64,000 nt of DNA from DATDAH01 sp963845425 (GCA_963845425.1 CAWJSC010000010.1:310001-374000), one strand, 5' to 3'; positions 7,158-16,142 are shown, numbered from the stretch's first letter. The notes: generated by a model from the letters alone, not told the origin. Program-made: numbers and translations.

Positions 7158-8605
7158 CCGTCGGTGTCCGGGGCCGGAGCCGAGGCCGGTCCGGCCAGCG
7201 GGCGGGGTGCCACCTGGTCGAGGTTGGGGCGCTGGGGGTAGGCCGCCAGAGCCAGGCCCACGTCGATGCGGACCGCGTCGCCCTGGGCGTCCACGTAGTC
7301 CTGGTTGACCAGGAGCGAGAAGGTCAAGTCGTCGCCCTCGGGGACGACCACGACCCCCGACAGGCCGCGGGCTTCGTTGAGCGAGCCGGTCTTGGCCCGA
7401 AGACGACCCTCGGCCGGCGTCCCGTTGAAGGTGGCGGCCAGCGTGCCCGTCTCGCCGGCCACGGCCAGGCCCCGCACCAGCGGGGAGCCGGGGCCGGCGT
7501 CGGCCAGCACCTGGTGGAGGAGGCCGCAGGTCACCCGGTTGCTCCCGGCCAGTCCGGACCCGTCGACCGCGTCACTGCCCGCGAGGTCGAAGCCGGCGTC
7601 GGTGAGCACGGCTTCCACGGCGTCGGACCCCGACGCGGTCGTGCCCTGGCCGTTGCGGGCGAAGCCCAGCTCCTTGTTGACCAGCTCGGCGGTCTGGTTG
7701 TCGGACCAGGTCAGGAACTGTGCGGTGATGTCGCGGAGGGGGGCCGACCGCAGCTCCGCGACCACGGGTGCCTGGTCCGGGGCTGTGCCCGCCCCCGCCC
7801 CCCCGGTCACCTGGATGCCCCGGGCGGCGAGGAGGTCGGCGAAGGTCTGGGCGGCGAGGGCCGGCGGGTTGCTCGAGGCGGACTCGACCGCGCCGGGGTC
7901 GGCGGCGGTGGGGAACGACGCGAAGCCGTCGTTGACCGACAGGGCCGAGAGGGGTCCGGTCTGGTTCTGGTCGATGAAGCGGGACGGCCAGGCGTCGACG
8001 TACCGATCACTGTCGTACCGGCTCTCGTCGCCCAGGACCCTTCCCCGGACCTCGGTCACCCCGGCGGCGGCGACCCGGTCGGCCAAGGCCTCCAGTGAGG
8101 TGTGGGCCTGGTCCTGGACGTCCGAGGTTCGGGCGTACCGACGGGTGGCGAGGACCGGATCACCACCACCGACGAGCCAGAGGTCGCCGTCCACCACGCC
8201 CTGGCCGTTCGGCTGGTTACGGGCCTGCACCGTCGTCGTGTACCGGAAGCGGGGGCCGAGCTCGTCGAGGGCGGCGGCGGCTACCAGGACCTTCTCGTTC
8301 GACGCGGGGATCAGCGCCGTCGACGACCGGTGGGCGATGATCGGCCGTCCACCGGCGTCGACGACGAGGCAGGTGTCCGCCGGTGCCGCGTCGAGCACGT
8401 CGGTGAGGGCGGCCGTGAGCCGCCGGTCGGCGATGTCCTCGGTGATGTGGTCCGGCACCCGCCGGGCGGACAGGACCGGGGTGATGGGTGACTGGATCTC
8501 GACGGTGGCCTGGGCCGTCTCGCCCCCGGCGTCGGCGTAGACGGCGCCGACGCCGCAGCCCACGGCCACCAGCACCAGGAAGAGAGGCAGGAGCAGCCGC
8601 CGCAT
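7154..8605 (-). CDS. dacB: D-alanyl-D-alanine carboxypeptidase/endopeptidase, PBP4 (S13) family
   Basis: A penicillin-binding protein that trims peptidoglycan peptide stems outside the membrane. It has an N-terminal signal/anchor segment (RRLLLPLFLVLVAVGCG). The three penicillin-binding motifs are in order: SNEK (SxxK), SDN (SxN) and KTG. The 483-residue length, with a large insert after the SxxK motif, fits the PBP4 class. The ATG at 8605 is used; a GTG directly before it at 8608 is an alternative. Confidence 0.92.
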   Translation of the reverse strand: MRRLLLPLFLVLVAVGCGVGAVYADAGGETAQATVEIQSPITPVLSARRVPDHITEDIADRRLTAALTDVLDAAPADTCLVVDAGGRPIIAHRSSTALIPASNEKVLVAAAALDELGPRFRYTTTVQARNQPNGQGVVDGDLWLVGGGDPVLATRRYARTSDVQDQAHTSLEALADRVAAAGVTEVRGRVLGDESRYDSDRYVDAWPSRFIDQNQTGPLSALSVNDGFASFPTAADPGAVESASSNPPALAAQTFADLLAARGIQVTGGAGAGTAPDQAPVVAELRSAPLRDITAQFLTWSDNQTAELVNKELGFARNGQGTTASGSDAVEAVLTDAGFDLAGSDAVDGSGLAGSNRVTCGLLHQVLADAGPGSPLVRGLAVAGETGTLAATFNGTPAEGRLRAKTGSLNEARGLSGVVVVPEGDDLTFSLLVNQDYVDAQGDAVRIDVGLALAAYPQRPNLDQVAPRPLAGPASAPAPDTDG

Positions 8606-8618
8606 CACCCGACGCCGT

Positions 8619-10088
8619 TCAGAGGCCGCGACGCTGCCGGTACCGGGCGTACCGCCAGAGATGGTCCAAGGCCGTCACGGCCCGGTTGGAGGAGGCGTAG
8701 CAGAGCCGACCGCTGGCCCGGACGGCGGCCGGGCCGGCGTTGGCCGGGTCCGAAACCGCCAGCTCGGTGGCGGTCAGGATCGGCTTGCCCGACGCCGCGG
8801 ACAGGTCGGCCGCGGCTTGGGCGAAGCGGGCGTCCTGGCGCTCGTGGTACTCGACGATGCGCTCGAGGCCGTGGTCCGGGTAGAAGCGACCCTCCCGCTC
8901 CATCCGGGCCAGATTGGACTGGATGCCGAGGCCGAGGAAGATCACGGCGTCCACCGCGGGGTGGTTCACCACGATCTCCATGACCTGGGGGATGGTGTCC
9001 CGGGTCTCGCTGCCGGCCAGGTCGATGGGGTTGTTGCGGCTCCACCGGGGCGGCAGGTGCTGGTCGATCTCCGCCTTCAGGTCCTCAGGCAGGGCGAGCA
9101 GCTCGAGGCTGGAGCGGGCGATGGCGTCGGCCGTGACCACACCCCAGCCCCCGGCCGTCGTGTACACCGCGACGCGGGGCCCCTTGGGTAGTGGCTGAGT
9201 AGCGAAGGTGGCGGCCGCCTCGTAGGCCTCCTCGATGGTCGCGGCCCGGGTGATCCCGGCTTGGCGGCAGGCCCCGTCGAACACGGCGTCATCGGCGGCC
9301 AAGGCCCCGGTGTGGCTGGACGCCGCCGCGGCCCCGGAGGAGGTGGACCCGCCCTTGACCACCACCAGGGGCTTGTGGGCCACGACCGCGCGGGTGCGGT
9401 CGTAGAAGGCGCGGCCGTCCTCGATGCCCTCGACGTAGGACAGGCCGACCGCGGTCTCCGGGTCCCGGGCGAAGAACTCCAGGAAGTCGGGCACGTTCAC
9501 GGCGGCGGAGTTCCCCGCACTGACGGCTCGGCTCACGCCGATGCCGGAGAGCTGGGCCCAGTTCATGAACGACGAGACGAAGTTCCCGGACTGGGAGGCG
9601 ATGCCGATGCGCCCCGGTGGCGGGTAGGGAGCGACGATCTGGGCGCAGAGGTCGACCGGGGTGGAGATGAGGCCCTGGCCGTTGGGCCCGACCAGGAGGA
9701 TCCCCAGCTCAGCGGCGAGGGCCACCAGCTCGTCCTCGGCCTGACGTCCTTCAGGACCGGCCTCGCGGTAGCCGGCGGAGGCCACGAAGGCGGCGCGGGC
9801 GCCCTTGGCCGCCGCCGCCCGCAGCAGGGACGGGTTGGCCGCCGCCGGGGTGCAGACGAAGACCAGGTCGACCTCGCCGTCGGGCAGGTCCTCGATGTCA
9901 GCCACCGTCGGGACACCGAGGACCTCGGCCCCTTCCCGGTTGGTGGCGAAGACCTTGCCCTGGTAGCCCACGCTGAGGATGTTGTGGAGGGCGACGAAGC
10001 CGAACTTGCCCGGATGGGTGGACGCGCCGGCGACGACGATGCCGCGGGGCTCGAACAGGGCGAGGTAGGGGTCCCGGGTCGCGGTCAC
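8619..10088 (-). CDS. ADP-forming acetate/acyl-CoA synthetase, alpha (CoA-binding) subunit
   Basis: This subunit has a CoA-binding Rossmann domain and a succinyl-CoA-ligase-like domain that carries the phosphohistidine intermediate. His259 in SSHTGALA is the expected phospho-acceptor. With the beta subunit it would interconvert acyl-CoA, ADP and phosphate with the acid, CoA and ATP. The N-terminal RGIVVAGAS motif and 489-residue length fit the family. Its GTG start overlaps the stop of the beta-subunit gene by 4 nt. Substrate (acetyl or another acyl group) cannot be read from sequence. Confidence 0.87.
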   Translation of the reverse strand: MTATRDPYLALFEPRGIVVAGASTHPGKFGFVALHNILSVGYQGKVFATNREGAEVLGVPTVADIEDLPDGEVDLVFVCTPAAANPSLLRAAAAKGARAAFVASAGYREAGPEGRQAEDELVALAAELGILLVGPNGQGLISTPVDLCAQIVAPYPPPGRIGIASQSGNFVSSFMNWAQLSGIGVSRAVSAGNSAAVNVPDFLEFFARDPETAVGLSYVEGIEDGRAFYDRTRAVVAHKPLVVVKGGSTSSGAAAASSHTGALAADDAVFDGACRQAGITRAATIEEAYEAAATFATQPLPKGPRVAVYTTAGGWGVVTADAIARSSLELLALPEDLKAEIDQHLPPRWSRNNPIDLAGSETRDTIPQVMEIVVNHPAVDAVIFLGLGIQSNLARMEREGRFYPDHGLERIVEYHERQDARFAQAAADLSAASGKPILTATELAVSDPANAGPAAVRASGRLCYASSNRAVTALDHLWRYARYRQRRGL

Positions 10089-10735
10089 GACCGGATTTCC
10101 AGCAGGGCGTCGACCGCGACCGGCTTCCCGTCGACCACGAGCAGCGGGTTCAGGTCGGCGGACTGCACGTCCTCCCGTTCGACCGCGACCGCGGAGAGGG
10201 CGAGGAGGACGTCCTCGACCGCGGTGCGGTCCACGGCGGGTTCGCCCCGGACCTCGCCGAGGAGGGCCTGGGTCCGGAGCTGGTCGACCATGTCGGCGGC
10301 GTCGACCCGGTCGAGCGGGGCGAGGCGGAAGGCCACGTCGCCGAGCGTCTCGGCCAGGACCCCGCCGATGCCGAGCATCACCGTCGGTCCGAACTGGGGG
10401 TCCCGGTGGATGCCCGCGATCAGCTCCCGGTTCGCCTTCAGGAAGGGGGCGACCAGCACGGTGACGGTGCCGTCCTCGGGGCGGGCGGCCGCCAACAGCT
10501 CGGTGGCGGCGGCCCCGACGGCCTCGGCGTCGCCCAGGTTCAGCCGGACCAGGCCCCGCTCGGTCTTGTGGGCGATGCCCTCGCCGTTGAGCTTGGCCAC
10601 CACGGGGTAGCCGAGGGCTTCGGCCGCCGCGACGGCACCGACGACGTCGTCGACCACGGTCTCCGGAGCAAAGGGCACGCCATAGGCGGCGAGCACTCGT
10701 TTGGACTCGTCCTCGGCAAGGGTGCGGGTGACCAC
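10085..10735 (-). CDS. ADP-forming acetate/acyl-CoA synthetase, beta (ATP-grasp) subunit
   Basis: This ATP-grasp subunit transfers phosphate between the alpha-subunit histidine and ADP. The ATP-grasp signature region YPVVAKLNGEGIAHKTERG and ELIAGIHRDPQFGP are present. Its 216-residue length is typical when the subunit is a separate gene. The frame is open to a TTG at 10744, but a TAGCGT -10 hexamer covers that codon, so the GTG at 10735, 8 nt downstream of the hexamer, is the better start for a leaderless mRNA. The alpha subunit follows with a 4-nt overlap. Confidence 0.87.
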   Translation of the reverse strand: MVTRTLAEDESKRVLAAYGVPFAPETVVDDVVGAVAAAEALGYPVVAKLNGEGIAHKTERGLVRLNLGDAEAVGAAATELLAAARPEDGTVTVLVAPFLKANRELIAGIHRDPQFGPTVMLGIGGVLAETLGDVAFRLAPLDRVDAADMVDQLRTQALLGEVRGEPAVDRTAVEDVLLALSAVAVEREDVQSADLNPLLVVDGKPVAVDALLEIRS

Positions 10736-10743
10736 GGGCGGCA

Positions 10744-10749
10744 ACGCTA
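10744..10749 (-). promoter_or_regulatory. -10 hexamer of the acyl-CoA synthetase operon (leaderless)
   Basis: TAGCGT, 8 nt before the GTG at 10735. It decides against the TTG at 10744. Confidence 0.55.
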
Positions 10750-10778
10750 GGGGCTGGCGGGGCGGGCGAGCGTGCGGG

Positions 10779-11390
10779 TCAGGGCTCGAGCGCGGCGCGG
10801 AAGAACTGGCGCACGTGCTGCAGGCGGGCCTCGAGGGCCTCGTCGCCGAGTGGGTCCCGACCGAGCATGCCCACCAGCACGGGGGCGTCGGCGAAGTAGC
10901 TCAGGAGGGCGCCGTAGCCGGTCAGGAGGAGCTGTTCGGGGTCGTGTTCCCGGAAGTGGCCCGCCTCCATCTCCCGGCGGAAGAAGGCAGCCGCCCGCTG
11001 GAACATCGGGCGGAGGGCCTCGCCGAGGTCCATGCCGAGGTGCGAGGCACCCTCCAGGAACTCCCGGCGCACGATGCGCACGAAGTGGGGGTTCTCCTTG
11101 AAGAACTCGAACCCGGCGGTGATCACCCCGTCGACCCGGTCCCAGCCCTCGGTCGGCTCGTCGGTGGCCGACTGGACCCGCTCGTACCATTCGGTGAGGG
11201 CCCGTTCGAAGACCTCGCGGTAGAGGCTCTCCTTCGAGGTGAAGTGGTGCAGCAGCGTGGGGCGACGGATGCCGACGGCTTCGGCGATGTCGTTCAGCGA
11301 CGTGCCGGCGAAGCCGTTCTGGGCGAACAGCTCCTCGGCAGCCACCAGGATCTCGTCCCGGCGCGAAACGGGCAGCGCGGACTCGGACAC
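10779..11390 (-). CDS. TetR-family transcriptional regulator
   Basis: A 203-residue one-component regulator. The N-terminal TetR helix-turn-helix is clear (AEELFAQNGFAGTSLNDIAE then IRRPTLLHHFTSKESLY), and the rest is an all-helical ligand-binding domain. The GTG at 11390 is chosen; a -10 (TACCGT) sits 10 nt upstream. The frame is open to a GTG at 11417. The gene sits just upstream of the acyl-CoA synthetase genes, which makes them or nagA, divergent on the other side, plausible targets. Confidence 0.88.
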   Translation of the reverse strand: MSESALPVSRRDEILVAAEELFAQNGFAGTSLNDIAEAVGIRRPTLLHHFTSKESLYREVFERALTEWYERVQSATDEPTEGWDRVDGVITAGFEFFKENPHFVRIVRREFLEGASHLGMDLGEALRPMFQRAAAFFRREMEAGHFREHDPEQLLLTGYGALLSYFADAPVLVGMLGRDPLGDEALEARLQHVRQFFRAALEP

Positions 11391-11400
11391 GATGCCCCCG

Positions 11401-11406
11401 ACGGTA
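11401..11406 (-). promoter_or_regulatory. -10 hexamer of the TetR gene
   Basis: TACCGT, 10 nt before the GTG at 11390. Confidence 0.45.
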
Positions 11407-11463
11407 CACCGGCCCACGACAGTCCCTGGTGGGTCCTTTCCCGCGACACCGGACGACCGGTCC

Positions 11464-11469
11464 TACAGT
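11464..11469 (+). promoter_or_regulatory. -10 hexamer of nagA (leaderless)
   Basis: TACAGT, 7 nt before the nagA ATG at 11477. Confidence 0.55.
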
Positions 11470-11476
11470 CGCCCCG

Positions 11477-12562
11477 ATGATCAGGGCTGCGAGCGCAGTG
11501 CTGCCCGGGGGGCGCAGTGGCCCGACCGAGATCGAGGTCGTCGCCGGGCGGATCGCCGCGGTGCGCCCGCTGGCTGACGGCGGCCTCCCCGGGTGGACCC
11601 TCGTGCCCGGCTTCGTCGACCTCCAGGTCAACGGCATCGACGCGGTCGACGTGGCCGTCGCCCGCGACGGGGACTGGGACACCCTCGACGGGTCACTCGT
11701 CGCCCAGGGAGTGACGGCCTGGTGTCCGACGCTGGTCAGCGCCCCCTTCGACCGCTACGCCCCTCCGTTGGCCCGGATCGCGTCGGCGGCGGCCCGAGAC
11801 GGCGCCCGGCCGGCGATCCTGCGCGCGCACCTGGAAGGCCCGTTCCTGGGCGAACGCCGCGGGGCGCACCCGGACTCGATGATCGTCGCCCCCGACCTCG
11901 AGTGGGTCGCCGGGCTGGACGGGGTCGGCCTGATGACCGTTGGCCCCGAGGCCGCCGGGGCCCTCGAGCTGATCCGAGCACTGGTCGACCGGGGTGTCGT
12001 CGCGGCCATTGGCCACACAACGGCCTCGCCGGACGCCGTCACGGCTGCGGTCGACGCCGGCGCTTCGCTCTTCACCCACCTGTTCAACGCGTCGGGCCCG
12101 GTCGGGGCGCGCTCGCCCGGCCCGGTCGGCGCCGCCCTGACCGATGACCGCCTGGCCGTGTCGCTCATCGCCGACCTGATCCACGTCGACCGGCGCTGCC
12201 TCGCCCTGGCGATCCGGGCCAAGCCGGCCGACCGGGTGGTCCTGGTGACCGATGCCGTCGCGTGGCAGTCGTCCTGGGCGCGGGACCAGGGCATCGCCAT
12301 GGTCGAGGGCGCCCCCCGCCTCCCCGGAGGCACCCTCGCGGGCAGCGCTCTGACCATGGACCAGGCCGTCCGCAACCTCGTGCAGGAGGTGGGCGTCGAC
12401 CTCGCCGACGCCGTGCGCTTCGCCTCGGCCAACCCGGCCCGGGTCATGGGTTGTGCCGACCGGGGCTCCCTGGCCGTCGGCGCCCGGGCCGACATCGTCG
12501 CCCTCGACGCCGATCTCCAGGTCGCCCAAGTCTGGATCGCCGGCGAGCCCCTCCTGGATTGA
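11477..12562 (+). CDS. nagA: N-acetylglucosamine-6-phosphate deacetylase
   Basis: This amidohydrolase removes the acetyl group from GlcNAc-6-phosphate, feeding amino sugars from cell-wall turnover or chitin into glycolysis. The 361-residue protein shows PGFVDLQVNG, where the N-terminal HxH of two-metal amidohydrolases is replaced by QxN as in the single-metal E. coli enzyme. It also has HLEGPFL (metal-binding Glu), GHTTASPD and HLFNAS (metal-binding His residues) and the catalytic Asp in LVTDAV. The ATG at 11477 is preceded by its own -10 hexamer. No nagB or PTS gene is adjacent. Confidence 0.92.
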   Translation: MIRAASAVLPGGRSGPTEIEVVAGRIAAVRPLADGGLPGWTLVPGFVDLQVNGIDAVDVAVARDGDWDTLDGSLVAQGVTAWCPTLVSAPFDRYAPPLARIASAAARDGARPAILRAHLEGPFLGERRGAHPDSMIVAPDLEWVAGLDGVGLMTVGPEAAGALELIRALVDRGVVAAIGHTTASPDAVTAAVDAGASLFTHLFNASGPVGARSPGPVGAALTDDRLAVSLIADLIHVDRRCLALAIRAKPADRVVLVTDAVAWQSSWARDQGIAMVEGAPRLPGGTLAGSALTMDQAVRNLVQEVGVDLADAVRFASANPARVMGCADRGSLAVGARADIVALDADLQVAQVWIAGEPLLD

Positions 12563-12679
12563 CTCGCCGTCGGGCTGGGCGAACGATCGCAACCACGGGG
12601 GCGTGGGGTGCCGCCGAGGGTCGTCGGGGGCGCGTGAATCCCACCCTCGTGGCCAAACAAGCCCTCAAACCGATCCGCT

Positions 12680-12735
12680 CCCGTACTGGCGCCTGATTTC
12701 CGGCCCAGGGGACCGAAATCAGGCGCCAGAACGGG
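12680..12735. terminator. Strong hairpin between nagA and the sigma-factor gene
   Basis: A 15-bp perfect stem (12686-12700 with 12715-12729) and, after one mismatch, a further 5 bp enclose a 14-nt loop. It lies between the convergent ends of nagA and the sigma gene and probably terminates transcription in both directions. No U-run is present. The rest of 12563-12842 shows no gene. Confidence 0.6.
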
Positions 12736-12842
12736 ACATGGACACGTCGGGTGATATTTCGGAGCGGGCAGCGGGCTCGAATGCCCCCGACGGGCCATGG
12801 CCTGACCTCACGCCCCCGTGGTTGCCTCGTTCTTCTGTCGGT

Positions 12843-13034
12843 TCAGGCCAGGCCCGCTCGCCGCTCCTGCAGGAACCGGCGCTCGGCGTCATTGGCGACC
12901 AGGGCGAGCGCCCGGTCGTAGGCCTCGGCGGCTTCGGCGGGCCGGTCGAGGCGGACCAGCAGGTCAGCTCTCGTCGCGTGGAAGAGGTGGAACCCGTCCA
13001 GGTCCAACCGGTCGACCTCGATCAGGCCGGCGCC
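12843..13034 (-). pseudogene. Out-of-frame C-terminal piece of the ECF42-type sigma factor
   Basis: About 60 codons that continue the sigma factor's C-terminal TPR-like extension (LIEVDRLDLDGFHLFHATRADLL ends in AERRFLQERRAGLA in one frame) but in a different frame from the main gene. The break lies near 13022-13045. Restoring one base there (GAGGTTCC to GAGGGTTCC) fuses both pieces into one continuous family-like protein. Confidence 0.75.
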
Positions 13035-14065
13035 GGAACCTCGACCTCGGCCAGGGCGACGGCGCGGTTCAGGGCCACGATCGGTGACGGGGCCAGCACC
13101 AGGAGGCGGCCGTAGTTGGCCAGGATCTGGGCCCAGTCGGTGTCGGCGGCCGACGCCGAATCGCTGTGGACCGCGGCGATGGCGGCCTGCACCTGGTAAG
13201 GCCCGGGGAGGCCCCGGCGGATGCACGCGGCGACGATGGCTCGTCCCTCGGCGGCCATGGCCCGGTCCCAGAGCGAGCGGTCCTGCTCGGCGAGCAACAC
13301 GAGCGCGCCGTCGGCGGTGGTGCGGGCGGGTCGGCGGGAGGCGGTGAGGAGCATCAGGGCCAGGAGGCCATGGACCTCGGCCTCGTCGGGCAGCAACTCG
13401 GCCAGCAGTCGGCCCAGCCGGATGGCTTCGGCGACGAGGTCCTCCCGACCGAGCTGGTCGCCCGCCGACGCGGTGTAGCCCTCGTTGAAGACCAGATAGA
13501 CGACCGCGAGGACCGGGCGGAGCCGGTCGGACAGCTCGGCGTCGCCGGGCACCCGGTACGGGATCCGGGCCTCGCGGATCTTGCGTTTGGCCCGCACCAG
13601 GCGCTGGGCCATGGTCGGCTCCGGCACCAGGAAGGCGCGGGCGATCGCCCCGGTCTCCAGGCCGCCCAGCAGACGGAGGGTGAGGGCCACCTGCGCCTCG
13701 ACCGCCAACGCCGGATGGCAGCAGGTGAAGATCAGGCGCAGTCGGTCGTCGCGCACGGGACCGGTCTCCTCGGGGGGCTCGTCGACCTCGTGTAGACGGT
13801 GGGACTCGACCTGGCGGTCGTGGCGGGAGGACTCGCGGCGGAACCGGTCGATGGCCCGGTTCCGCGCCGTGGTGAGGATCCAGCCGCCGGGGTTCGGGGG
13901 TACCCCGTCGTCCGGCCACTGACGGGCCGCGACCAGGAAGGCCTCCTGCACCGCCTCTTCCGCCCCGTCGATGTCGCCGTACCGGCGGACCAGCGTGGCG
14001 AGGACGCGACCCTGCTCCTCACGGAAGATCCGCTCGAGCCGGGCCGGGTCCGCCGCGCTCGGCAC
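13022..14065 (-). CDS. ECF42-type RNA polymerase sigma factor, truncated by a frameshift
   Basis: An extracytoplasmic-function-like sigma factor with sigma2 (about 1-75), sigma4 (about 110-175) and the long helical C-terminal extension of group ECF42 (VVYLVFNEGYTAS is characteristic). Family members are about 400 residues; this frame stops at 347, and the missing end is encoded out of frame downstream. The C-terminal extension is important for activity in studied ECF42 members, so the protein may be impaired unless the frameshift is a sequencing error. GTG start at 14065, 6 bp after the DGPF-domain gene, the usual ECF42 neighbour. Confidence 0.85.
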   Translation of the reverse strand: MPSAADPARLERIFREEQGRVLATLVRRYGDIDGAEEAVQEAFLVAARQWPDDGVPPNPGGWILTTARNRAIDRFRRESSRHDRQVESHRLHEVDEPPEETGPVRDDRLRLIFTCCHPALAVEAQVALTLRLLGGLETGAIARAFLVPEPTMAQRLVRAKRKIREARIPYRVPGDAELSDRLRPVLAVVYLVFNEGYTASAGDQLGREDLVAEAIRLGRLLAELLPDEAEVHGLLALMLLTASRRPARTTADGALVLLAEQDRSLWDRAMAAEGRAIVAACIRRGLPGPYQVQAAIAAVHSDSASAADTDWAQILANYGRLLVLAPSPIVALNRAVALAEVEVPAPA

Positions 14066-14071
14066 GGCGGC

Positions 14072-14431
14072 CTATTCGTCCTGGAAGGGCCGGACCTCGA
14101 CGTCGCCGCGGCAGGCCACGGCGCCCCGGCGGGCCCACGCCAGCGCCTCGTCGAGGTCGGCGGCCTCGATGATCCAGAAGCCGCCCAGGTACTCCTTGGT
14201 CTCCGCGTACGGGCCGTCGACGACCAGGGTCTCGCCGTCCTTCAGGCGGACGGTGGTCGTGGCGTCCTTGTCGTGGAGGCCGCCGCCGAAGACCCACTTG
14301 TCCGCGGCCATCACCTCGGCGTTGAAGGCGTCGACGGCCTGGACGACCTCCTGCATCTCGTCGGGTGTCATCGCCGCCATGCGGGCGTCGTCGGCGGGAT
14401 CGTGGTGCACGGACAGCAGGTACTGGCTCAT
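14072..14431 (-). CDS. YCII/DGPF-domain protein, ECF42 partner
   Basis: A 119-residue protein of the YCII-related (DGPF) family. The sequence carries DGPYAETKEYLGGFWIIEA, containing the DGP[YF] motif, and a conserved N-terminal YLLSVHHD. These proteins are encoded next to ECF42 sigma factors; their biochemical role is not established. The ATG is preceded by AAGGAG at a normal distance. It is the first gene of the two-gene unit with the sigma factor. Confidence 0.88.
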   Translation of the reverse strand: MSQYLLSVHHDPADDARMAAMTPDEMQEVVQAVDAFNAEVMAADKWVFGGGLHDKDATTTVRLKDGETLVVDGPYAETKEYLGGFWIIEAADLDEALAWARRGAVACRGDVEVRPFQDE

Positions 14432-14535
14432 CGGTGTCTCCTTGTCGGCGGAACGGGCCCGGTGCCGATTCCTACCCCGTCTACGAACGGCCGCACCCGG
14501 AATCGACAGGGGGCCGGAAGTTTCTCACTGCTCGC

Positions 14536-14541
14536 TACCGT
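14536..14541 (+). promoter_or_regulatory. -10 hexamer of the 14550 gene (leaderless)
   Basis: TACCGT, 8 nt before the GTG at 14550. Confidence 0.5.
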
Positions 14542-14549
14542 CCCCGGGC

Positions 14550-14939
14550 GTGGAGATCCTCTCCGCCCTGTTCGTGGACAACGTCGACCTCCGGCCGGCC
14601 GAGGGCGGGACCTCCCGCATCGACCTGACCGGGGTCCAGTTCTCGGCCGTGGCGCCCGCCCCCCTGCCGCTCACCTGGGCCCCCCACCTCTCGGTGATCA
14701 TCCGCTGTGCCCCTGACGAGGCGGGGACCGGCGTGCTGGAGGTCGTCTACGAGCGCGACGGCGAGCGGGTGGCCCGCAACGTGCAGCCACTCGAGGTCGA
14801 GCCCGGCAAGTTCACCCAGCGGCTGGTGCGGGGCGAGATCGACTTCGATTCCTACGGGACGGTCGTGGCGAAGTGCCGGGTCGACCAGGGCCCGGTCCTC
14901 AACGTGCCGTACACCATGTTGGCGCCGCCCTCGTCATGA
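14550..14939 (+). CDS. Conserved hypothetical protein, DUF6941-like
   Basis: A 129-residue soluble beta-rich protein. The N-terminus (EILSALFVDNVDL ... RIDLTGVQFSAV) resembles actinobacterial DUF6941 proteins, whose function is unknown; the resemblance is by eye and tentative. The GTG at 14550 follows a -10 hexamer. Its stop overlaps the start of the FIST gene (ATGA), so the two are translated together. Confidence 0.7.
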   Translation: MEILSALFVDNVDLRPAEGGTSRIDLTGVQFSAVAPAPLPLTWAPHLSVIIRCAPDEAGTGVLEVVYERDGERVARNVQPLEVEPGKFTQRLVRGEIDFDSYGTVVAKCRVDQGPVLNVPYTMLAPPSS

Positions 14940-16081
14940 TCTTCGGCGCCGCCATCTCCGAACACCCGCTGGCCACGCAGGCGACGGGTGAGGTGGTGGG
15001 CGAGGTGCTCGAACAGGTGGGCGAGAAGCCCGACCTCGCGGTCCTCTTCGTGACCCCACCCCACCTGGGGCTGATGGCCGAGATCGCCGACACGGTCCGC
15101 ACCGTCTTGCGCCCGGGGACGCTCATCGGGGCCGTGGCATCGTCGGTGGTCGGTGGGTCCCGGGAGGTCGAGGAGGGCCCGGCGATCAGCCTGTGGTCCG
15201 GCCGGGTCGGCCCGGTCGAGCCCGTCCGCCTCGAGGCCCAGCGCCTCAACGGTGGCTGGGCGCTGACCGGCCTGCCGGCCGAGGCCGGGGGCGGGGATGA
15301 CCCGCGGCGCACCCTGGTCCTCGTCACCGATCCGTTCACCATCCCCATCGACGGGGTCCTGGACCGGCTGCGGGCGAAGGCCCCGAGCCTCCAGGTGATC
15401 GGCGGCATGGCGTCCGCCGCCAGGGGGCCCCGCGGCAACCGGCTCGTCCTCGACGGCGCCGTCCACGACCGCGGCGCCGTCGGGGTGCTGCTGGGCCCGG
15501 CGGTGGTGTCGGGCACGGTCGTGTCCCAGGGCTGCCGGCCGGTCGGGCAGGCCTATGTGGTCACGCGGGCCACCGACAACGTGATCCACGACCTGGCCGG
15601 GGTGCCGGCGTTGGACCGCCTGCGCGAGGTCGTCGGGGCCCTGGCCCCGGGAGACCGCGCGCTGGTCCAAGAAGGACTGCACGTCGGGCAGGTCATCGAC
15701 GAGCAGCAGGACACCTTCGGCCGAGGCGACTTCTTGGTCCGCAACGTCATGGGGGCCGACGCCGAGGCCGGCGACATCGCCATCGGCGGCCTCGCCGAAG
15801 TGGGCTCGACCATCCAGTTCCACGTCCGGGACGCCGACAGCGCCGACGAGGACCTGCGCCATCTCCTGTCCGGCCAGCACGGCAGCGCCGCCTTGGTCTT
15901 CACCTGCAACGGGCGCGGCAGCCGTCTGTTCGGCGAGCCCGACCACGACGCGCGCCTGGTCCACCATCAGGTGTCTCGCGGTGCGGTGGCGGGGATGTCC
16001 TGTGCCGGTGAGCTCGGGCCGATCGGCTGCCGCAACTTCGTGCACACCTTCACCGCGTCGGTGGTCCTGTTCGACGGCTGA
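14936..16081 (+). CDS. FIST-domain sensor protein
   Basis: A 381-residue protein with FIST_N and FIST_C regions, a predicted small-ligand sensory module usually linked to signal transduction. Visible features are the Gly-rich segments IGAVASSVVGG and LQVIGGMASAA in the N-terminal half, and the C-terminal GMSCAGELGPIGCRNFVHTF segment typical of FIST_C (Cys, Gly-Glu-Gly/Leu-Pro-like turn). No kinase or cyclase domain is fused. It is coupled to the preceding small gene by a 4-nt overlap. Confidence 0.87.
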   Translation: MIFGAAISEHPLATQATGEVVGEVLEQVGEKPDLAVLFVTPPHLGLMAEIADTVRTVLRPGTLIGAVASSVVGGSREVEEGPAISLWSGRVGPVEPVRLEAQRLNGGWALTGLPAEAGGGDDPRRTLVLVTDPFTIPIDGVLDRLRAKAPSLQVIGGMASAARGPRGNRLVLDGAVHDRGAVGVLLGPAVVSGTVVSQGCRPVGQAYVVTRATDNVIHDLAGVPALDRLREVVGALAPGDRALVQEGLHVGQVIDEQQDTFGRGDFLVRNVMGADAEAGDIAIGGLAEVGSTIQFHVRDADSADEDLRHLLSGQHGSAALVFTCNGRGSRLFGEPDHDARLVHHQVSRGAVAGMSCAGELGPIGCRNFVHTFTASVVLFDG

Positions 16082-16109
16082 AACCCTTCTCCCGTCGCGC
16101 CCGGCTGGG

Positions 16110-16115
16110 TAGGGT
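16110..16115 (+). promoter_or_regulatory. -10 hexamer of the transketolase gene
   Basis: TAGGGT, 27 nt before the GTG at 16143. The short leader keeps a clear GGGGAGG ribosome site at 16131-16137. Confidence 0.5.
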
Positions 16116-16142
16116 CGCAGGCCTACGGCTGGGGAGGCTGGG

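Noticed and set aside
12768..12790. Possible tRNA T-arm (GGGCTCGAATGCCC)
   Set aside because: No acceptor stem, anticodon arm or CCA-end partner sequence can be paired around it.
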